DNA from: Bacteroidia bacterium
Lineage (GTDB): Bacteria; Bacteroidota; Bacteroidia; Bacteroidales; UBA932
DNA: 64,000 bases
Reading direction: 5' to 3'
NCBI GenBank assembly: GCA_021153285.1
Contig: JAGKTT010000010.1
Span: 9,888 to 73,887, forward strand
Shown here: positions 61,179 to 64,000 of the stretch, piece after piece
How the letters are laid out: every line of letters starts with the position of its first letter
Numbering within the stretch: the stretch's first letter is position 1
Notes under the pieces: model-generated
The model's input: the letters and a program-made list of their open reading frames with translations, nothing else
Told to the model about the DNA's origin: nothing
Database searches by the model: none
Program-made: the position numbers and the translations under genes

Positions 61179-61595
61179 TTATTCTGCTGATCCTTCAGCC
61201 TTGTCATCATCCTTGTGCTCGAGAGCTGACATAACGTTGCGGATTGGTGAGAGGAGGAGTGATACGATATCAGCGATCATTTCCTCACGTGACTTGATAG
61301 CGAAGTTGATTACCTTAGCAGGAGCATTTGGAGCTACTGTGTACATAATTGCAGTAGGACCTGCGAGTACCTCAGCGAGCTTCTTCATCTCCTCGTTCTC
61401 AGAAGCCTCAAGAACCTTTGTGAAGAGAGTGTTCTTAGTTACTACGAGCTTTACGCCAGCTTCAAAGCAAGCCTTGCGGAGAGCGTGTGTCTTCTCTGCG
61501 TTGAGTCCTGCGATGTCAGTGATATAGAAGTTAGGAGTCTCCTCCAACTGTGCTGAAATCGCGTTGATAATATCGAGTTTTTCTTCTTTTCTCAT
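61179..61595 (-). CDS. rplJ: 50S ribosomal protein L10, with an internal gap
   Basis: L10 anchors the L7/L12 stalk to 23S rRNA. The N-terminal part is standard (MRKEEKLDIINAISAQLEETPNFYITDIAGLNAEKTHALRK ... LVVTKNTL), and so is the end (SREEMIADIVSLLLSPIRNVMSALEH). But at residues 97-100 (VINFAIKS) the sequence jumps from the PAKVI.FA strand straight to the IKS.EE helix; about 30 residues that homologues have between them, including the A.(V/F)EGEFY-like strands, are missing in frame. The product is 138 residues instead of about 170. The start codon is ATG at 61595; a TTG three codons upstream is not needed. Confidence 0.88.
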   Translation of the reverse strand: MRKEEKLDIINAISAQLEETPNFYITDIAGLNAEKTHALRKACFEAGVKLVVTKNTLFTKVLEASENEEMKKLAEVLAGPTAIMYTVAPNAPAKVINFAIKSREEMIADIVSLLLSPIRNVMSALEHKDDDKAEGSAE

Positions 61596-61621
61596 AACGT
61601 TCAATTTTTACAGCACATTAA

Positions 61622-62314
61622 TTATTCTACTGACTTAACATCTACACGGATGCCTGGGCTCATTGTCGAGCAAACAGCAACACCGTTCATATATGTTCCC
61701 TTGAGAGCCTGTGGCTTAAGCTTGAGGATAGCAGAAAGGAGCTCCTTAGCGTTCTCATAGATCTGAGTACCTGAGAATGATACCTTTCCGATCGCTGCGT
61801 GAACGATACCGGTCTTGTCAACCTTGAAATCGATCTTACCAGCCTTAACTTCCTTGACAGCCTTTCCTACTTCCATAGTTACAGTACCTGTCTTAGGGTT
61901 TGGCATAAGTCCTCTAGGACCGAGGATACGACCGATGATACCGACCTTAGCCATTACTGATGGTGTACAGATGATGACATCAACGTCAGTCCATCCACCC
62001 TTGATCTTCTCGATATACTCGTCGAGACCAACATAGTCTGCGCCAGCCTCTCTTGCCTCATTCTCCTTGTCTGGAGTACAGAGAACGAGAACACGAGTCA
62101 CCTTACCGGTTCCGTTTGGAAGTGTAACGACACCACGAACCATCTGGTTTGCCTTACGAGGGTCAACACCGAGGTTTACGTGAAGCTCTACTGATGCATC
62201 AAACTTAGTGTAGGTGAGCTCCTTTACAAGTTCACAAGCCTCAGCAAGCTTATACTCTTTCGCTGCATCGTACTTAGCGATTACAGCCTTCTGATTTTTA
62301 GTAAGTTTACCCAT
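61622..62314 (-). CDS. rplA: 50S ribosomal protein L1
   Basis: L1 forms the mobile stalk at the E site and in many bacteria represses its own operon. The 230-residue sequence is complete: KYKLAEACELVKELTYTKFDASVELHVNLGVDPRKANQMVRGVV, then domain II with IGRILGPRGLMPNPKTGTV, and the returning domain I segment HAAIGKVSFSGTQIYENAKELL ending TMSPGIRVDVKSVE. It is in the L11 operon, 14 bp after rplK. Confidence 0.97.
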   Translation of the reverse strand: MGKLTKNQKAVIAKYDAAKEYKLAEACELVKELTYTKFDASVELHVNLGVDPRKANQMVRGVVTLPNGTGKVTRVLVLCTPDKENEAREAGADYVGLDEYIEKIKGGWTDVDVIICTPSVMAKVGIIGRILGPRGLMPNPKTGTVTMEVGKAVKEVKAGKIDFKVDKTGIVHAAIGKVSFSGTQIYENAKELLSAILKLKPQALKGTYMNGVAVCSTMSPGIRVDVKSVE

Positions 62315-62328
62315 TTTGCCTGTGATTT

Positions 62329-62769
62329 TTAGAGTTCAGGAAATTCTCCTTCTACTTTGATACCCATACTTCTTGCAGTACCTGCTACCATAGTCATTGC
62401 AGACTGGAGTGTGAAGCAGTTCATATCCGGCATCTTGCTCTCAGCAATTGCTCTTACCTGCTCCCAAGTAACGGTACCTACCTTCTTTCTGTTTGGCTCA
62501 GCAGATCCGGTAGAGATCTTTGCAGCCTCTTTGAGCTGAACTGCTACAGGCGGCTGCTTTACTACGAATGTGAAAGACTTGTCGCTGTAAACAGTGATCA
62601 CTACTGGCAATACCTTACCTGCGCTTTCCTGCGTACGGGCATTGAACTGCTTGCAGAAATCCATAATGTTGAGACCCTTCGAACCGAGGGCTGGACCAAC
62701 TGGTGGTGATGGATTTGCTGCGCCACCTTTAATCTGGAGTTTAATAAATCCAGCTACTTCTTTTGCCAT
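62329..62769 (-). CDS. rplK: 50S ribosomal protein L11
   Basis: L11 organises the GTPase-associated centre of the ribosome. The 146-residue protein starts MAKEVAGFIKLQIKGGAANPSPPVGPALGSKGLNIMDFCKQFNART, with the proline-rich N-terminal domain that thiostrepton contacts, and has the C-terminal RNA-binding domain (IAESKMPDMNCFTLQSAMTMVAGTARSMGI). Complete. Confidence 0.97.
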   Translation of the reverse strand: MAKEVAGFIKLQIKGGAANPSPPVGPALGSKGLNIMDFCKQFNARTQESAGKVLPVVITVYSDKSFTFVVKQPPVAVQLKEAAKISTGSAEPNRKKVGTVTWEQVRAIAESKMPDMNCFTLQSAMTMVAGTARSMGIKVEGEFPEL

Positions 62770-62778
62770 AATTTCTGA

Positions 62779-63363
62779 TTATTCTTTAGTTACCTGTGTA
62801 AAGTTGAGTTCCAAAAGTGTCTTACGACCGAAGATCATAACCATAACCTTGAGCTTGCTCCTGTCTTCTACGATCTCCTCGACTGTTCCGTCGAATCCTG
62901 TGAAAGGACCGTCTGTGATCTTCACAGCCTCACCAGCCTGATAGTCGACGACTGTCTCAGCCTCTGTACCTGCAATCTCATCCTGCTCTCCGAGAATTCT
63001 CCTTACCTCATCATCTCTGAGCGGAATAGGAAGCTTCTCCTCCTGCGATTTTCCATCACCTCTCTTTACATCTCGCTTCTCTGTGAGGAAACCTGACATA
63101 TGAGGGACTTCATTTCGGATAATGTACTGCAGCTCACCTGTGAGTTCAGCCTCTATAAGCACATAACCGGGATAGAAAAGACGCTCTGTACAGATACGCT
63201 TTCCATCGCGGATTCTATAAACTTTTTCAGTTGGAACGAGAACCTGGGAAACCAGATCCTGAAGGCCACATCTCTCGATCTCTTTTTCAAGATATTCTTT
63301 GGCTTTTTTCTCTTTGCCGCCTGCTGCTCTCAGGACATACCACTTCTTATTGCTTTCGCTCAT
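62779..63363 (-). CDS. nusG: Transcription elongation/antitermination factor NusG
   Basis: NusG binds RNA polymerase through its N-terminal domain and couples it to ribosomes or Rho through its KOW domain. The 194-residue protein starts KWYVLRAAGGKEKKAKEYLE, has FYPGYVLIEAELTGELQYIIRNEVPHMSGFL, and ends with the KOW domain (AGEAVKITDGPFTGFDGTVEEI ... TLLELNFTQVTKE). The segment between the domains (KRDVKRGDGKSQEEKLPIPL) is typical for Bacteroidota. Confidence 0.97.
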   Translation of the reverse strand: MSESNKKWYVLRAAGGKEKKAKEYLEKEIERCGLQDLVSQVLVPTEKVYRIRDGKRICTERLFYPGYVLIEAELTGELQYIIRNEVPHMSGFLTEKRDVKRGDGKSQEEKLPIPLRDDEVRRILGEQDEIAGTEAETVVDYQAGEAVKITDGPFTGFDGTVEEIVEDRSKLKVMVMIFGRKTLLELNFTQVTKE

Positions 63364-63375
63364 AGTATGGTAGTT

Positions 63376-63564
63376 TTAGAGAGTGTAGATCAGTTTCATT
63401 GCGACTTCGATCACCTTGTCCATCGCGAAGATAACGAGGGCAAAAATTACTGAAGCCACCATCACGAGGATAGCGGAATTCTGCAATTTGTCCCAAGTCG
63501 GCCAAGCTACTTTCTTGGTCATCTCAGCGTATGACTCTTTCAGATAATTGATAAATCTTCTCAT
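63376..63564 (-). CDS. secE: Preprotein translocase subunit SecE
   Basis: The short SecE form of the SecYEG channel: 62 residues with the conserved amphipathic helix (INYLKESYAEMTKKVAWPTWDKLQNSAILVM) and one transmembrane helix (VMVASVIFALVIFAMDKVI). The frame is open to 63606, but MRRFINYLKES at 63564 is the standard start. It lies 12 bp before nusG and 87 bp after tRNA-Trp. Confidence 0.94.
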   Translation of the reverse strand: MRRFINYLKESYAEMTKKVAWPTWDKLQNSAILVMVASVIFALVIFAMDKVIEVAMKLIYTL

Positions 63565-63651
63565 CTTTACATTTAATGGACGATGCGGTTTGGAAGCGGT
63601 CCGCAAGGTCTGTTAAACATTACCAAATCGTAACCTTTGATATTTTATTGG

Positions 63652-63722
63652 CAGGGGAACCAGGATTCGAACCCAGACTAACGGTTTTGGAGACCGCTGT
63701 ACTACCCTTATACTATTCCCCT
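63652..63722 (-). tRNA. tRNA-Trp (anticodon CCA)
   Basis: A cloverleaf on the minus strand: acceptor arms AGGGGAA / TTCCCCT with discriminator G, anticodon stem GCGGT / ACCGT with loop CTCCAAA (anticodon CCA), and T arm with GGTTCGAATCC. The CCA end is not encoded. The tuf - tRNA-Trp - secE order is the classical one. Confidence 0.95.
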
Positions 63723-63727
63723 AAATT

Positions 63728-63753
63728 GGTGGGTGACTTTCCGGTCACCCACC
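63728..63753. other. Hairpin between tuf and tRNA-Trp
   Basis: Inverted repeat GGTGGGTGAC (63728-63737) and GTCACCCACC (63744-63753) with a 6-nt loop, immediately downstream of the tuf stop. There is no U-tract on the coding strand, so it may be an RNA processing site rather than a terminator. Confidence 0.6.
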
Positions 63754-63768
63754 GGTATTGTAGACTAA

Positions 63769-64000
63769 TTAGTCAATAAGCTTAGTTACCTGACCAGCAC
63801 CTACTGTTCTACCACCCTCGCGGATTGCGAACTGGAGACCCTCGTTGATAGCTACTGGGTAGATGAGGTTAACTGTGATGTGAACGTTGTCACCAGGCAT
63901 AACCATCTCTACGCCCTCTGGGAGTGAAATCTCACCAGTGATATCGAGAGTACGGATGAAGAACTGTGGACGGTAGTGGTTGTGGAATGGAGTATGACGA
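63769..64000 (-). CDS. tuf: Elongation factor Tu, 3' part only
   Basis: EF-Tu delivers aminoacyl-tRNA to the ribosome. The window holds the last 76 codons, domain III: YRPQFFIRTLDITGEI, PEGVEMVMPGDNV, HITVNLIYPVAINEGLQFAIREGGRTVGAGQVTKLID. The start lies beyond 64000. The ending matches Bacteroidota EF-Tu. It is followed by a hairpin and tRNA-Trp on the same strand. Confidence 0.97.
   Translation of the reverse strand, partial: RHTPFHNHYRPQFFIRTLDITGEISLPEGVEMVMPGDNVHITVNLIYPVAINEGLQFAIREGGRTVGAGQVTKLID

Noticed and set aside
63728..63753. Intrinsic terminator after tuf
   Set aside because: The stem is good but no U-tract follows on the coding strand, so it is listed only as a hairpin.

Overview
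The window is a piece of a Bacteroidota chromosome, almost certainly order Bacteroidales. The evidence is two SusC/SusD pairs with a SusE/F-type lipoprotein, promoters of the Bacteroidota type (TTTG, about 20 bp, TAnnTTTG), an NtrY/NtrX-like two-component pair, DUF4783, and several outer-membrane lipoproteins. Family or genus cannot be fixed from the sequence alone. There are no phage, transposase, conjugation or cas genes; most of the window is housekeeping chromosome around one carbohydrate locus.

Layout. 1-14.96 kb: end of der, a DUF4783 protein, rlmH, a large NtrY-like sensor kinase facing a sigma-54 response regulator tail to tail, cmk-ispH, efp, dnaX-lptB (minus strand), a secreted protein of unknown function with an M16 peptidase, and an O-methyltransferase. 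14.99-37.3 kb: an alpha-glucan (starch/glycogen) utilisation locus on the minus strand, in transcript order SLC45-type MFS, SusC, SusD, SusE/F-like lipoprotein, GH13 amylase, second SusC, second SusD. It is flanked by a divergent LytS/LytTR two-component system and by a GH77 4-alpha-glucanotransferase next to an organophosphate-type MFS transporter. Together these would bind and cut alpha-glucan at the cell surface, import it through two TonB-dependent channels, move malto-oligosaccharides or maltose across the inner membrane and disproportionate them. 37.4-52.6 kb: SGNH hydrolase, MATE exporter, rsgA, polyprenyl synthase, a 5'-truncated U32 protein, rdgB-recO, ctpA-HAD, a membrane protein with an HTH regulator, gamma-carbonic anhydrase, an rRNA methyltransferase, aroE, ssb, purA. 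52.7-64 kb: the classic tuf / tRNA-Trp / secE / nusG / rplK / rplA / rplJ / rplL / rpoB / rpoC cluster on the minus strand.

Most notable points. (1) Three genes show short internal losses relative to their families: rpoB (about 59 residues plus a frameshift, removing the active-site lysine region), the U32 gene (about 40 N-terminal residues plus a frameshift) and rplJ (about 30 residues, in frame). Because an rpoB null is lethal, an assembly or consensus error is the leading explanation. (2) A family of short palindromic repeats (GTCATTCTGAG...GAATCT) is clustered at 39.9-42.2 kb; one copy is read in frame inside rsgA and another supplies the apparent start of the MATE gene. (3) The GH13 amylase carries a SusE/F-like starch-binding module inserted within its catalytic domain. 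(4) Several unusual non-coding structures: a 73-bp-period dyad repeat with CRISPR-like geometry (48.04-48.17 kb), a 51-bp tandem hairpin repeat before the rRNA methyltransferase gene, a duplicated 73-bp leader before cmk, and a terminator whose loop holds a nested palindromic element (33.36-33.46 kb). No wholly new multi-gene system is evident; the strongest leads are the repeat family and the two-component system paired with the glucan locus.
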